A stretch of DNA of 64,000 nt from an uncultured Aureispira sp. (GTDB taxonomy: Bacteria; Bacteroidota; Bacteroidia; Chitinophagales; Saprospiraceae). The position numbers were made by a program, and so were the translations under genes. Location: contig CAJQOX010000110.1 in assembly GCA_905480075.1 (NCBI GenBank), positions 1 to 64,000 of the forward strand, written 5' to 3'. Below the pieces are notes generated by a model. The model saw only the letters and a list, made by a program, of their open reading frames with translations, had not been told where the DNA came from and ran no database searches. Shown piece by piece: positions 27,279-37,506 of this stretch (the stretch's first letter is position 1; every line of letters begins with the position of its first letter).

Positions 27279-27611
27279 AAAAACCATGCTCCAAAGAAGA
27301 ACACAATATTATAAACAAAGGAAACACATCGCTTTACTTCATTTCATAAAAACAAAATTATAAGGTTCAAATTCTACGTTTTTTATACTAAACAAGGTCA
27401 AAAAATCTCATTTCAGTTGGATTTTCAGCTTAAAAGGCACATATCTTTTATAAGCATGAAATTCTTTAGTGGATTATCAAGAAAATCAATGAAAAAAAGA
27501 TATTTTTGAACTCCTTTTATTGATATCTGTTCTTTTTGGCTAAACCCCTGGAAAACGAACAAAAGCAAGACACTGCAGAACAGTCTCTTGTTGCTACAAT
27601 CAAGCGAATTT
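27279..27611. other. Intergenic leader between ruvA and sprA
   Basis: About 330 AT-rich bases. TATTTTTG at 27501-27508 is a possible -7 box about 100 bases ahead of the preferred sprA start. Without a convincing -33 box this remains tentative. No terminator after ruvA is visible, so read-through is possible. Confidence 0.4.
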
Positions 27612-30600
27612 ATGAATTTTAAGATATTGAACTTTTCCTTATTTTTTTATAGCTTTTGTTATATTGCTGGATTAAGTGCAAATGACAACAGTTTTGATTA
27701 TCTGAAGGAAGATCTTTGGGAATCCCCTGTTTATACATTATTGGATACCTTACCTCCTATCACCGACAGGCAGGGAGATTTCATCACTGATGAAAACAAT
27801 AATCCCTTTGATCTTAATGACCCTAAAATTATAGAGAAAAAAGTAGAGTACGACCCCGAAAGTGGTTATTATATCATAACAGAAACTATTGACGGGTCCA
27901 ATTACAGGTCTCCGATGTACCTGAGTCCTGAAGAGTATTTCAAGTGGCGGGCAAAAGAAGAAGACAGTGCCTACATGAAAGAACTTTCAAAAATGAATAA
28001 GGTCGGAAAAGTGGGGGGAGACCCGATAGTGCCCTATCAGGACCGGATAAGCAAAGGCCTCGTAGAGCGTTTATTTTGTGGTTCTACTATTGATGTCCGC
28101 CCACAGGGGAATATTGGCCTTACCTTTGGCTTTGATTATCAAAAAATAGCAAATCCAATACTTACCGAACAACAACAACAACAAGGTGGTTTTGATTTTG
28201 ACATGAACATTCAACTGAGTGTAGTAGGGAAAATCGGTCAAAAACTTAAACTTTCCTTTAACTACAATACACAGGCTACCTTTGACTTTGACCGGCAGAT
28301 AAAGGTGGAATATCTTAGTGATACTGAATGTTCTGAAGACGACATTATCAAAAAGATAGAGGCCGGTAATGTTAGTTTTCCCCTGAGCACCTCACTTATT
28401 CAGGGGCGGCAGAATCTCTTTGGCTTTCGGACAGACCTGCAGTTTGGACGCCTTAAAATGTCACTAGTTGCCTCTCAGAGTCAGACAAAACGAAAAGAGA
28501 TACAAATTCAAGGTGGTTCACAGCTTCAGGATTTTGAAGTAACAGCAGACAACTATGATGAAAACCGGCACTTTTTCCTTTCGCATTACAACAGAGGAGC
28601 CTATGAACAGAACCTGGCGACACTACCACAGATAAATTCTTTGTTTAATATTACGAAAATTGAAGTTTGGGTTACAAACGACCGGAATGTTACAGAGGGT
28701 GTAAGGGATATTGTGGGCTACGCCGACCTTGGAGAACCTGAGACAGCAAATATGGTAAGCGGGAATGATTACACACCTGCTACAGCACCCGAACAAGGAG
28801 TTGACCTTTTGAACCGGAGACTTCCTGACAATGATGCAAACACGTTATATTCCAAATTACTTGATAGTGAAAACGGAGCACCACAATCTAATGCCCGTGG
28901 TCTTCAGACCTCTATCTCCGCTCTTCAGGGAGCAACCTTTAATATGAATGATGCGGAAGATTTTTCAAAAATAAGGGCAAGAAAGCTGGCACCTTCAGAA
29001 TTCACCTACGATCCTAAGCTGGGTTTTGTTTCTGTCAATGTTTCTATAAAACCAACCGATGTAGTTGCTGTAGCCTACCAATACACCTATAACGGGGAAC
29101 TTTATCAGGTGGGGGAGTTTGCACAGGATTTACCTCTTGATGCTGACACACTGAATGTGATGCACATGAAGCTGCTGAAAGGAGTTCGAACAAGAGTAGA
29201 CCTGCCTATATGGGACCTTATGATGAAAAACATTTATTCATTGGGCGCCTATCAGATCAATCAGGAAGATTTCATGTTGGATGTATTTTATCAGGACCCC
29301 GGAGGAGGGGAAAAGCGTTTTATTCCTGAAGGGCCGGTTAACGGGAAGCCTCTTATTACGATGCTGAATCTTGATAATCTGAACCGGGCATTAGACCCGA
29401 TTCCGGACGGTCAATTTGATTATGTACCCGGACTGACAATATTACCCAGGAACGGCAGGATAATATTCCCTGTTCTTGAGCCCTTTGGCAGCTCCCTGGA
29501 AAAAGAATTTTATACAGTACCCAACGACCCTGCAAGCATTCACCCCTTGTCGCAAAAATATTTATACAACCAATTGTATGACTCGACCATTACACGGGCC
29601 AGGGAATTCCCTGAATTTAACAGATACCTGATACGGGGTCGTTACAAATCCAGTGTATCATCAGAAATATCTTTAGGAGGTTTTAACATACCCAAGGGGT
29701 CTGTAGTAGTAACTGCCGGAGGAAGAACTTTAACAGAAGGCTCCGATTATACTATTGATTACAATCTGGGGAGAATCAAGATATTGAACGAATCCTATCT
29801 CAATTCAGGACAACCGGTCAGAGTTGCTTTTGAAGACAATTCGACCTTTGGTTTCAATCAACAAGGATTTTTCGGTGCCCGCTTTGACTATTTCATCAGT
29901 GAGAAAATCAATATCGGGGCTACCTTTTTACACCTGAACGAGCGCCCTTTTACACAAAAAGTAAATTATGGTGATGATCCGATATCAAACAGCATTTATG
30001 GCTTTGATGTACGCTATAGTGCTGAAGCCCCCTGGCTGACCCGATTAATAGACAAAATACCCCTAATCAGTACCAAGGCAATGTCGAACATATCCTTTAC
30101 GGCAGAATTTGCCCATCTGATACCGGGTGCACCCGATGTTATCAACCAGGGAAATGACAATGGCGGGGTGGTATACATTGATGATTTTGAAGGTTCTACA
30201 AGTAACTTCAATCTGTCTATACCAAGCCTCAACTGGATACTCGCATCGACCCCCCGAAGTGATGAGGTCAGTCCTTTGTTTCCTGAAGCGAGTTTATCGA
30301 ACGACCTTGAATACAACAAGAACAGGGCAAAAATATCCTGGTATAATCTTGAACCACAACTAGCCACAACGGCATCAAGCGCCAGTATTTACACCAGGGA
30401 GATACAGCAACAGGATGTTTTTCAGAATGTTCAATATACAGGACTGACCTATCAGGGATTACGTACCTTTGATCTAAATTACAACCCTACTCAAAGAGGG
30501 CCCTACAACTTCAGCACAGAAAACCTCGACATTGACGGAAAATTCACAGACCCTGAAGCGAGATGGGGTGGCGTAATGCGTAGTATACAGAACAGTGATT

Positions 30601-33600
30601 TCGAAGCCTCTAACATAGAATTCATAGAAGTATGGGTGATGAGTCCTTTCAAAGAAGGAAAAGGTGGTGATGGTGGAGATTTATACATAGATCTCGGAGA
30701 TGTTTCTGAAGATATCCTCAAGGATTCACGTCTGTTTTTTGAAAATGGTATACCGGATTCAAATGCAAATTCAAATGTTGACCAGACAGTATGGTCAAGA
30801 ATTCCCCGGACACAGGCAGTAACCCGTGCCTTTGATAATGACCCTTCAATCCGCAATCAGCAGGACATTGGACTCGATGGCTATGATGACGCCGGGGAAC
30901 AAATACAATTCAAGGGTTTTCTTGATACCATTGACGCAATGGTTACTGCGGGTCAGCTAAACGCATCTGTTGCGGCTGAATTGCGCAATGACCCCTCGGG
31001 AGATAACTTCCGCTACTACCGGGACGCCTACTATGACGATCCGAACAATATCCCTGCCGGAGTCAATTCTGTTCTTCACCGATACAGTAAATACAATAAC
31101 CCACAGGGTAATTCCACCAATGACCCTTCAACCACTTCGGGGGCAAATCAGGCAATCAGCACCTCCACCAATATACCGGACACGGAAGACCTGAACAAAG
31201 ACAATACATTAAACGAGCAAGAATCGTATTTTCAATATAAAATTCCAATCAGAAGGGACAACGGTGAAGAAATGGCTTTCACACAATACACCGTAGATTC
31301 TGTTCGGATGGATTATCAGGATGGCAATGGTCAGTCTGAATCTGTCTATTGGTATCAATTAAAAATACCTATAGACAAATTCACAAAACGGGTAGGTGGT
31401 ATTTCCGGCATTCGTGCTATACGTTTTATGCGCATGTATATGACAGGTTTCAATGAAGAGACTACGCTTAGAATGGCACGTCTTGATTTGATCAGGAACC
31501 AATGGAGAAGATATTTTCGCTCACTTGTTTTACCAGGTATGGTGATACCTCCGGAAGACCCGAGCAGTACTACATTTGATGTAAATGCGGTCAACATTGA
31601 AGAGAATGGTTCAAGAACCCCCTTCAATTATGTATTACCTCCGGGAGTTTCACGTGAACAGGTTATTGGTTCTGTTACAAATGCTCAGCAAAATGAACAA
31701 TCTCAATCTCTCAGAGTGTGTAACCTGGAAGATGGAGACGCAAGGGGGATATACAAAATCCTTAATCTTGACATGCGTGTCTACGAACGTATTAAGATGT
31801 ATGTTCATGCAGAAGATATCAGGGATGAATACCATAATGAAACAGGGGACATGACCTTGTTTATGCGAATTGGAAGTGATTTCGAGAACAACTACTATGA
31901 GTACGAAATCCCTTTAACAATGTCTGAAGAAGCCGGAGGAACCAATGAACCTTCCAATGTATGGCTTGAAGCAAATGAGTTTAACTTTCCTTTGTCCCTA
32001 TTGCGGGAAATAAAAACCGACAGAGAACTTAAAGGAGTTGCCGTTAGTGACTTGCACGAACTTCCAGATGGAGAAAACCGAGTTAAAATCAAAGGAAATC
32101 CTACTTTGGGACAGGTAAAAAATGTCATGATAGGTATACGCAACAAAAAAGACGATGGCCTTGCCCGCTGTGCAGAAGTTTGGGTAAATGAACTAAGACT
32201 TACCGGTTTTGACGAACGGGGTGGTTTTGCCGGATTGGCGAGGCTTGATGTACAATTGGCTGATTTAGGACAATTTACTGCATCGGGAAGTTTTCAATCT
32301 ATCGGCTTTGGCAATATTGATCAGAGTGTGGGAGAACGCAGCCGTGAACAAAACATTCAATATGATTTTTCAGGCTCTTTAAAACTTGATAAATTCTTTC
32401 CTAAAAAATGGAAATTAAACATTCCCTTTTATGCTCAGTATTCTCAGGAAATAAGCACACCGGAATACGACCCTTATCAATTGGATGTTCCTTTAGAGGA
32501 AAGGCTGTCTTCAATTGTTGATTTGAATGAACGAAAATCAATCCGGGAAGCCGCAAGAACTGTTCGTACCATTTCCAGTTTCAATTTTACCAATGTAAAA
32601 AAAGGCAGAACTTCAAAATTCATCCCCTTGCCTACCGACATTTCTAATTTCTCATTCACCTATGCACAATCGAGTAATCTTTTCCGTTCGCCAATAATTG
32701 AACGGGAGGAACGTACAGAACACAGAGGAGTAATAGATTATAAATATTCTCCCGGCACCAAATCAATTTATCCTTTCAAAAAAGCCATTAATAAAATAAA
32801 GAATAAAAAAGTTGTAAAATGGCTTGCGCTGATACGTGATATAAACATTAACCCACTACCAAACAGTATAGGGTTTCGAAACGAACTCAAAAGAAACTTC
32901 GGAGAGACTACCTATAAATTTACAGAAGGAGTAACAAGTACCTATTACGACAAGAAGTTTTCATGGGACAGGACCTATTCTTTACAATGGAATATTTTCA
33001 AAGCGCTTAAGTTCAACTATAACGCAACCAATTTCGGAGTCATTGATGAGCCCGAAGGAAGGGTTAACACGGAGGAAAAAAGAGACTCATTATGGTCGAA
33101 TGTAGCCCGATTTGGTCGTACCAAAAACTATCAGCACAACATCAGCCTAAGCTATACGCTGCCTTTGAAAAAAATTCCTATTTTGAATTGGATATCTGTC
33201 AAAGGACAGTATAATGCTACTTACAGCTGGACTGCAGCGACTTTGGGGATGGATTCTTTGGGCCATACAATACAAAACTCTCAGAAACGTCAGGTAACGG
33301 GAGATTTTCAGTTCAAAAAACTATATGACAAATGGAAGTATCTCAAGAAAATAAATACTCCCAAGCGACCGAATGCCAAAAAGCCTAAAAAGGTAAAGTT
33401 TCCGGACAAACCTAAATACCCACCTTTGAAGGAAATAAAAGATGAGGAAAAACGGGATGAAGAAAAAATAAAAAGAAAAGATGAATTAAAAAAGTGGCGG
33501 AATGATGTCAGGAAAATTCGTGAAAAGCGAATGCCCTCGGATGCGGAACGTGCTATAATCAGGCCTTTCCTTTTACTTCAACGTGCAAGAATCACCTATA

Positions 33601-35030
33601 ACGAAAACTTTACTACGGTATTGCCGGGTTTTGTGGGCGTTTCAAAATATATAGGACAGGATTACACCGGAACTAGTACGAATGCAGGTCCGAGACCGGG
33701 TTGGGGCTTTATTGCCGGTTTGCAACCGGACAATGCCTGGCTTGACAATGCATCGGAAAGCGGGTGGATAACCAATAATATTTATCAGAACAAGCAGGTT
33801 ATACAAACTCATACTCAAACCTACACGGCCAAAGTGACACTGGAACCCTACAAAGGCTTTAAGATAGATGTTGATTTGAATAAAACAATAACAGAAAATT
33901 ATTCAGAATTATTTAAGGTAGAAGATCAGTTCAGCAATGATCAGTTCTCTCATTTAAATGCAATGCAACGGGGGAATATAAAAATGACCTATTTACCATT
34001 GTCCACCTTCTTTGACAAACAGGGTACTAAAGGAATAAACTCCTCGGTAAACTTTGAGACCTTCGAAGCAAACCGTATTATCATTTCTCAACGCAAGGGA
34101 TTGGGCAACCATGACAATCAGGAAGAGAATGCAGGGTTTACAGAGGGCTACGGCCGATACCAACAAGACGTATTAATTCCTGCTTTTCTGGCTGCATACA
34201 CCGGGAGAAGTGCTGAATCTGTTGATCTTGGTGACATCAGAAATGCAGTTCCTATGCCGAACTGGAAACTGACCTATAACGGACTGGCAAAAATAAAAGG
34301 GCTGGATAAAATATTCTCCAGTTTTAGTCTGACACATGGATATAAATCTACATTATCGGTCAGCAGTTTTGTTACGGACCTTGATTATGCCTCTACATTA
34401 AATGTAAACGGTACAGATGGCAAAGATATTAACAGCCAGAATTATTACTCAAGTTTTGAAATCCCCAATTTAATAATTTCCGAATCCTTCAATCCCTTAA
34501 TAGGGTTGGACATGCGTTTTAAAAATGATCTTTCATTGCGTTTTCAATATAAGACAAGCAGAAACCTTGCTATGAGCTTTATTGACTACCAATTGAGTGA
34601 ACAAAACACTACGGATATTACTGTTGGGTTTGGCTGGAAATTTAAAAATTTCAAATTTAAAAACCTTGCCAAGTTATTTAAATCTAAAAAGAAGAAAAAC
34701 GACAAGGCTAAAACCAAAATGAAAATCGGAGAAATGGATTTCAATTTTGATTTTGGTAAAACTGTAGCTAAAGACGAATTAAATCTGAAATGTGATGTAT
34801 CTTTCAGGGATGACAAGACAGTAAATCACATATTGGATCAGGATCAATCTGTAGCAACGCGTGGTATGAAAACTATCCGGATATCCCCCTCTATTGAGTG
34901 GATTCCAAACAACCGTTTGACGTTCCGTTTGTTTTTTGATTATACACAAACTATTCCTGCGGTATCTACTTCTTTTCCGATTACCAGTGTAAAAGGAGGT
35001 CTTACGATTAGATTCTCTTTATCTCAATAA
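27612..35030 (+). CDS. sprA: SprA, outer-membrane translocon of the type IX secretion system
   Basis: 2472 residues from the ATG at 27612. This start gives a clean signal peptide (MNFKILNFSLFFYSFCYIAG); an ATG 24 bases upstream adds eight residues ahead of it. SprA (Sov in Porphyromonas) forms the 36-strand beta-barrel through which folded T9SS cargo crosses the outer membrane. Length matches the family (about 2300-2500). Two SprA-type N-terminal motility-protein domains are recognisable, with GNIGLTFGFDYQ, LSFNYNTQATFDFDRQIK and GARFDYFISEKINIGATF. The second half holds repeated amphipathic strands and a Lys-rich loop at about 1910-1965 (KRPNAKKPKKVKFPDKPKY). The chain ends in a barrel-type strand (GGLTIRFSLSQ). 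Needed for secretion and gliding in relatives. Confidence 0.96.
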   Translation: MNFKILNFSLFFYSFCYIAGLSANDNSFDYLKEDLWESPVYTLLDTLPPITDRQGDFITDENNNPFDLNDPKIIEKKVEYDPESGYYIITETIDGSNYRSPMYLSPEEYFKWRAKEEDSAYMKELSKMNKVGKVGGDPIVPYQDRISKGLVERLFCGSTIDVRPQGNIGLTFGFDYQKIANPILTEQQQQQGGFDFDMNIQLSVVGKIGQKLKLSFNYNTQATFDFDRQIKVEYLSDTECSEDDIIKKIEAGNVSFPLSTSLIQGRQNLFGFRTDLQFGRLKMSLVASQSQTKRKEIQIQGGSQLQDFEVTADNYDENRHFFLSHYNRGAYEQNLATLPQINSLFNITKIEVWVTNDRNVTEGVRDIVGYADLGEPETANMVSGNDYTPATAPEQGVDLLNRRLPDNDANTLYSKLLDSENGAPQSNARGLQTSISALQGATFNMNDAEDFSKIRARKLAPSEFTYDPKLGFVSVNVSIKPTDVVAVAYQYTYNGELYQVGEFAQDLPLDADTLNVMHMKLLKGVRTRVDLPIWDLMMKNIYSLGAYQINQEDFMLDVFYQDPGGGEKRFIPEGPVNGKPLITMLNLDNLNRALDPIPDGQFDYVPGLTILPRNGRIIFPVLEPFGSSLEKEFYTVPNDPASIHPLSQKYLYNQLYDSTITRAREFPEFNRYLIRGRYKSSVSSEISLGGFNIPKGSVVVTAGGRTLTEGSDYTIDYNLGRIKILNESYLNSGQPVRVAFEDNSTFGFNQQGFFGARFDYFISEKINIGATFLHLNERPFTQKVNYGDDPISNSIYGFDVRYSAEAPWLTRLIDKIPLISTKAMSNISFTAEFAHLIPGAPDVINQGNDNGGVVYIDDFEGSTSNFNLSIPSLNWILASTPRSDEVSPLFPEASLSNDLEYNKNRAKISWYNLEPQLATTASSASIYTREIQQQDVFQNVQYTGLTYQGLRTFDLNYNPTQRGPYNFSTENLDIDGKFTDPEARWGGVMRSIQNSDFEASNIEFIEVWVMSPFKEGKGGDGGDLYIDLGDVSEDILKDSRLFFENGIPDSNANSNVDQTVWSRIPRTQAVTRAFDNDPSIRNQQDIGLDGYDDAGEQIQFKGFLDTIDAMVTAGQLNASVAAELRNDPSGDNFRYYRDAYYDDPNNIPAGVNSVLHRYSKYNNPQGNSTNDPSTTSGANQAISTSTNIPDTEDLNKDNTLNEQESYFQYKIPIRRDNGEEMAFTQYTVDSVRMDYQDGNGQSESVYWYQLKIPIDKFTKRVGGISGIRAIRFMRMYMTGFNEETTLRMARLDLIRNQWRRYFRSLVLPGMVIPPEDPSSTTFDVNAVNIEENGSRTPFNYVLPPGVSREQVIGSVTNAQQNEQSQSLRVCNLEDGDARGIYKILNLDMRVYERIKMYVHAEDIRDEYHNETGDMTLFMRIGSDFENNYYEYEIPLTMSEEAGGTNEPSNVWLEANEFNFPLSLLREIKTDRELKGVAVSDLHELPDGENRVKIKGNPTLGQVKNVMIGIRNKKDDGLARCAEVWVNELRLTGFDERGGFAGLARLDVQLADLGQFTASGSFQSIGFGNIDQSVGERSREQNIQYDFSGSLKLDKFFPKKWKLNIPFYAQYSQEISTPEYDPYQLDVPLEERLSSIVDLNERKSIREAARTVRTISSFNFTNVKKGRTSKFIPLPTDISNFSFTYAQSSNLFRSPIIEREERTEHRGVIDYKYSPGTKSIYPFKKAINKIKNKKVVKWLALIRDININPLPNSIGFRNELKRNFGETTYKFTEGVTSTYYDKKFSWDRTYSLQWNIFKALKFNYNATNFGVIDEPEGRVNTEEKRDSLWSNVARFGRTKNYQHNISLSYTLPLKKIPILNWISVKGQYNATYSWTAATLGMDSLGHTIQNSQKRQVTGDFQFKKLYDKWKYLKKINTPKRPNAKKPKKVKFPDKPKYPPLKEIKDEEKRDEEKIKRKDELKKWRNDVRKIREKRMPSDAERAIIRPFLLLQRARITYNENFTTVLPGFVGVSKYIGQDYTGTSTNAGPRPGWGFIAGLQPDNAWLDNASESGWITNNIYQNKQVIQTHTQTYTAKVTLEPYKGFKIDVDLNKTITENYSELFKVEDQFSNDQFSHLNAMQRGNIKMTYLPLSTFFDKQGTKGINSSVNFETFEANRIIISQRKGLGNHDNQEENAGFTEGYGRYQQDVLIPAFLAAYTGRSAESVDLGDIRNAVPMPNWKLTYNGLAKIKGLDKIFSSFSLTHGYKSTLSVSSFVTDLDYASTLNVNGTDGKDINSQNYYSSFEIPNLIISESFNPLIGLDMRFKNDLSLRFQYKTSRNLAMSFIDYQLSEQNTTDITVGFGWKFKNFKFKNLAKLFKSKKKKNDKAKTKMKIGEMDFNFDFGKTVAKDELNLKCDVSFRDDKTVNHILDQDQSVATRGMKTIRISPSIEWIPNNRLTFRLFFDYTQTIPAVSTSFPITSVKGGLTIRFSLSQ

Positions 35031-35061
35031 AAACAACGGAGTCTGATAAAATAAATCGGCA

Positions 35062-35096
35062 AGAGCTTTTCCTTAAACAGAAAAGCTCTTTTTTTA
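35062..35096 (+). terminator. Rho-independent terminator of sprA
   Basis: Perfect 10-bp hairpin (AGAGCTTTTC, loop CTTAAACA, GAAAAGCTCT) running into seven Ts, 31 bases after the sprA stop. Confidence 0.92.
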
Positions 35097-35709
35097 TCGG
35101 ATAATCATAAAAACAGGCACCTTATACAGATTTACTAATTCGAAAAGCCTAAAGAAACTTAATGATTCTTAACTGTTATATTTTTTTTATTTAAAAACGT
35201 TTATATTTTTTCAACGTTTTTTTAATGGACAATTAGTAAATTTTAAGGATTATATAATTAAAAAGATTTTAGGGAGATTGTAAACGCCCACACACACAAC
35301 AGAGGGCACGGCATGATCAAGATTCCTCAAGACACCCTGTTCAAAACATAGACGAATCCCCTGCATCAACTGCATCGAATCCATCTCATGAGAACAATCA
35401 GAATAATCAGAACAATCAGAACAATCATCGTCAGTGATGTGCAGTAGTGTGGCCTACGGCCACAGACCACAGCAGCTGTTTTTACAGATGTTGTGGGCCG
35501 AGCGGAAGCGAGCTGCGTAACGTAGCGCCCGGACGCAAAAAGCAAATAAAAAAATAAGTTCTCTGTCTGGACGGAGCAGAAAAAATAGTATATTTATCCT
35601 TTGATCCGGAATAAAAGAGCAAATAAATAATTCAAAAAAATAAGCAAAATTGCATTAGATTTCTGTAATTTTACTAAATACAATTAAACATAAGATAAAA
35701 CCATAAAAA
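35097..35709. other. Gene-free region with a short tandem array and repeat copy C
   Basis: AT-rich DNA after the sprA terminator. From about 35392 to 35427 an imperfect AGAACAATC array (about four units) abuts repeat copy C (35429-35536). The remaining 170 bases before the DUF3467 gene carry no clear promoter or ORF. Confidence 0.6.
35429..35536 (+). repeat. Dispersed structured repeat, copy C
   Basis: 108 bases aligning with copy B over its whole length. Hairpin 1 is TGTGGCC, TAC, GGCCACA: its third pair is T-A where copy B has T-G. Hairpin 2 is CCACAGCAGCTGT / ACAGATGTTGTGG. The conserved block GGCCGAGCG...CGAGCTGCG, TAA, CGTAGCGCCCGGACGC is intact. It is about 22 kb from copies A and B and in the orientation of B. 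Confidence 0.85.
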
Positions 35710-36030
35710 ATGAGTGATAAAAATCAAAAACCGAACGAGATAAGCATCGAGTTGCCAGAAGAAATTGCGGAAGGTATTTATGCAAATTTAAGTATAATCT
35801 CACATTCGAATTCAGAGTTTGTACTCGACTTCATCCGAATGGTACCTAATGTCCCCAAGGCGAAGGTAAAATCAAGGGTTATTATGACCCCACAACAAAC
35901 AAAAAGGTTGATGATTGCAATAAGAGAGAACATAAAGCGCTACGAGGCTGCACATGGAATTATTAAGGAATCGGATATGAATCAAATGCCATTTCCAATG
36001 AATTTCAACAGCCCGAAAGGTCAGGCATAA
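35710..36030 (+). CDS. DUF3467 family protein
   Basis: 106 residues. The pattern ELPEEIAEGIYANLSIISHSNSEFVLDFI, split by MVPNVPKAKVKSRVIMTPQQTKRL, and a C-terminal helix (AIRENIKRYEAAHG) are those of DUF3467, a small soluble protein very common in Bacteroidota and often found near RNA polymerase genes. Function unknown. It is followed by a strong terminator and is monocistronic. Confidence 0.88.
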   Translation: MSDKNQKPNEISIELPEEIAEGIYANLSIISHSNSEFVLDFIRMVPNVPKAKVKSRVIMTPQQTKRLMIAIRENIKRYEAAHGIIKESDMNQMPFPMNFNSPKGQA

Positions 36031-36056
36031 AAACAGAAGATTAATTAATATTTTCT

Positions 36057-36097
36057 AAAAGAGAGGTTGTCGGATTAATCCGGCAACCTCTCTTTTA
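36057..36097 (+). terminator. Terminator between convergent DUF3467 and ion-channel genes
   Basis: 18-bp hairpin with a TTAA loop (arms 36057-36074 and 36079-36096, one G-T pair), A4 on one side and T4 on the other. It is probably bidirectional, ending both converging transcripts. Confidence 0.9.
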
Positions 36098-36131
36098 TGA
36101 TACAACAATAAATTAAAAACGTCAGGAGCTA

Positions 36132-37220
36132 TCAGACTTTAGGTCTTACCGTTCTGATTCTTCTTGGCCTCGGAGGAGGCGTGTCATCTCCTCCATCGTC
36201 ATCTCCCCCATCGTCATCGTCATCACCCCCATCGTCATCTCCATCTCCTCCATCGTCATTGCCTCCATCGTCATTGTCATCACCTCCATCGTCATCTCCC
36301 CCATCGTCAATATCATCCGTAATAATATCATCATTTTTTTTATTAAACCGTTCTTCTTCTTCTCTTTTAGCATCCAAAACCAATTGAAAATTATTTACGA
36401 TGGCACCCACAACGAGGTTGACCAGCAGATAGGCTGCTATGACCATCCAGGACACATGAAATAAAGTTACTACCCAATTAGAAGTCTTGGGGACAGAATT
36501 CATTTTATCTTTTTCATTGGGATTTTGGGCAAAAGAGCCTTTTTTATCTTTTTGGGTGTGTTCATTCGATAGCAGGTTGTATCTTAAATCGGTCCAGTCC
36601 TCCCCTGTTAAAATCCGGAACAAAGAGAAGAAAGCCTCCCCGAGATCACCATAGGGATCGGGGTTACTTATAGTCAGTTCAAGATGTTCGGAGGTATTGT
36701 AGTCATGATTTTTAAAGAGGGTAACCCCCATAATTGCATAAATATACATAATGAGGAGAAAAAGCACTGCAATATACGAGAGGGATTTGATAGAACGCAA
36801 TAATACACCGATGAGGACGCGGAGTTCTTCAATTGCTCTGATTGAGCGGGTCAGCTGAACAATTCTCAAGACTCTGAGTGTGGCAAAGACTGAATTTTGT
36901 CTTGGGTCCATCTCAGGAAAAATGATTCCGGCTACTTCCGGAACAATACCAACGAGGAGAATAAAGACATCGAACCAATTCCATCTATCTGCAAAATATT
37001 CTTTAGTAGAATTTCTTCCATGCCATCGAAGCGCCACCTCAATAAAAAAGACAAAGAGGATACAGAGTTGAATTACCTGAATGGAGCTCGGCATTCCATC
37101 ATAAGTCTGAACACCAATCAAAAGTCCGTTGATAACAATAAGTCCCAAAATGGTCATATTGAACAGGGTACTGTTTATAATTTTCCTGGCCTGTTGTCTG
37201 GATTTTGATTCAACGTTCAT
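36132..37220 (-). CDS. Voltage-gated cation channel with an Asp/Gly-repeat tail
   Basis: 362 residues of the six-TM single-subunit ion_trans family (NaChBac relatives), working as a tetramer. S1-S3 span about 18-105. S4 at 113-130 carries Arg116, 119, 125 and 128 at roughly three-residue spacing. S5 is at about 146-168. The pore motif TGEDW at 205-209 sits where bacterial Na+ channels have LESWAS-like filters; GEDW resembles eukaryotic Ca2+-channel pore motifs. A 35-residue hydrophilic insert follows, then S6 (250-280). The cytoplasmic tail (302-346) is a run of DDGGDD repeats, ending PPPRPRRIRTVRPKV. The acidic tail may bind Ca2+, but this is inference. Confidence 0.85.
   Translation of the reverse strand: MNVESKSRQQARKIINSTLFNMTILGLIVINGLLIGVQTYDGMPSSIQVIQLCILFVFFIEVALRWHGRNSTKEYFADRWNWFDVFILLVGIVPEVAGIIFPEMDPRQNSVFATLRVLRIVQLTRSIRAIEELRVLIGVLLRSIKSLSYIAVLFLLIMYIYAIMGVTLFKNHDYNTSEHLELTISNPDPYGDLGEAFFSLFRILTGEDWTDLRYNLLSNEHTQKDKKGSFAQNPNEKDKMNSVPKTSNWVVTLFHVSWMVIAAYLLVNLVVGAIVNNFQLVLDAKREEEERFNKKNDDIITDDIDDGGDDDGGDDNDDGGNDDGGDGDDDGGDDDDDGGDDDGGDDTPPPRPRRIRTVRPKV
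36183..36318. repeat. Trinucleotide-based tandem repeat coding the Asp/Gly tail
   Basis: About 136 bases of variants of CCATCGTCATCTCC, every period a multiple of three, so changes in copy number would lengthen or shorten the tail without shifting frame. Because of the low complexity, other frames here are open by chance. Confidence 0.8.
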
Positions 37221-37506
37221 AGAGTTATTAAAAATTTAGAGGAACGGGTATTATGTTTAAAGATTTAGATCTGTAAAATTAAAAATTTTGTTGGAAAATC
37301 AAGATACTATTATAGTTTTAAAATTGAAGAATTTCGGGCTTGTTTTTTAACTATCTGAATAATAAACAGGGTTAATTTTAGTCCTTTTGAGTAAGGAATG
37401 AGTATATAATATTGAATTCAGAAAATTTTTCATACCGTTTTTTTTAATTAGCATGAAATAAACTTTCATATAAATTCCAATAAAGATATCATCATTAATT
37501 AAAAAA

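Noticed and set aside
36181-36387. Ser/Pro-rich 68-codon frame opposite the channel tail
   Set aside because: Shadow of the Asp/Gly-coding tandem repeat.
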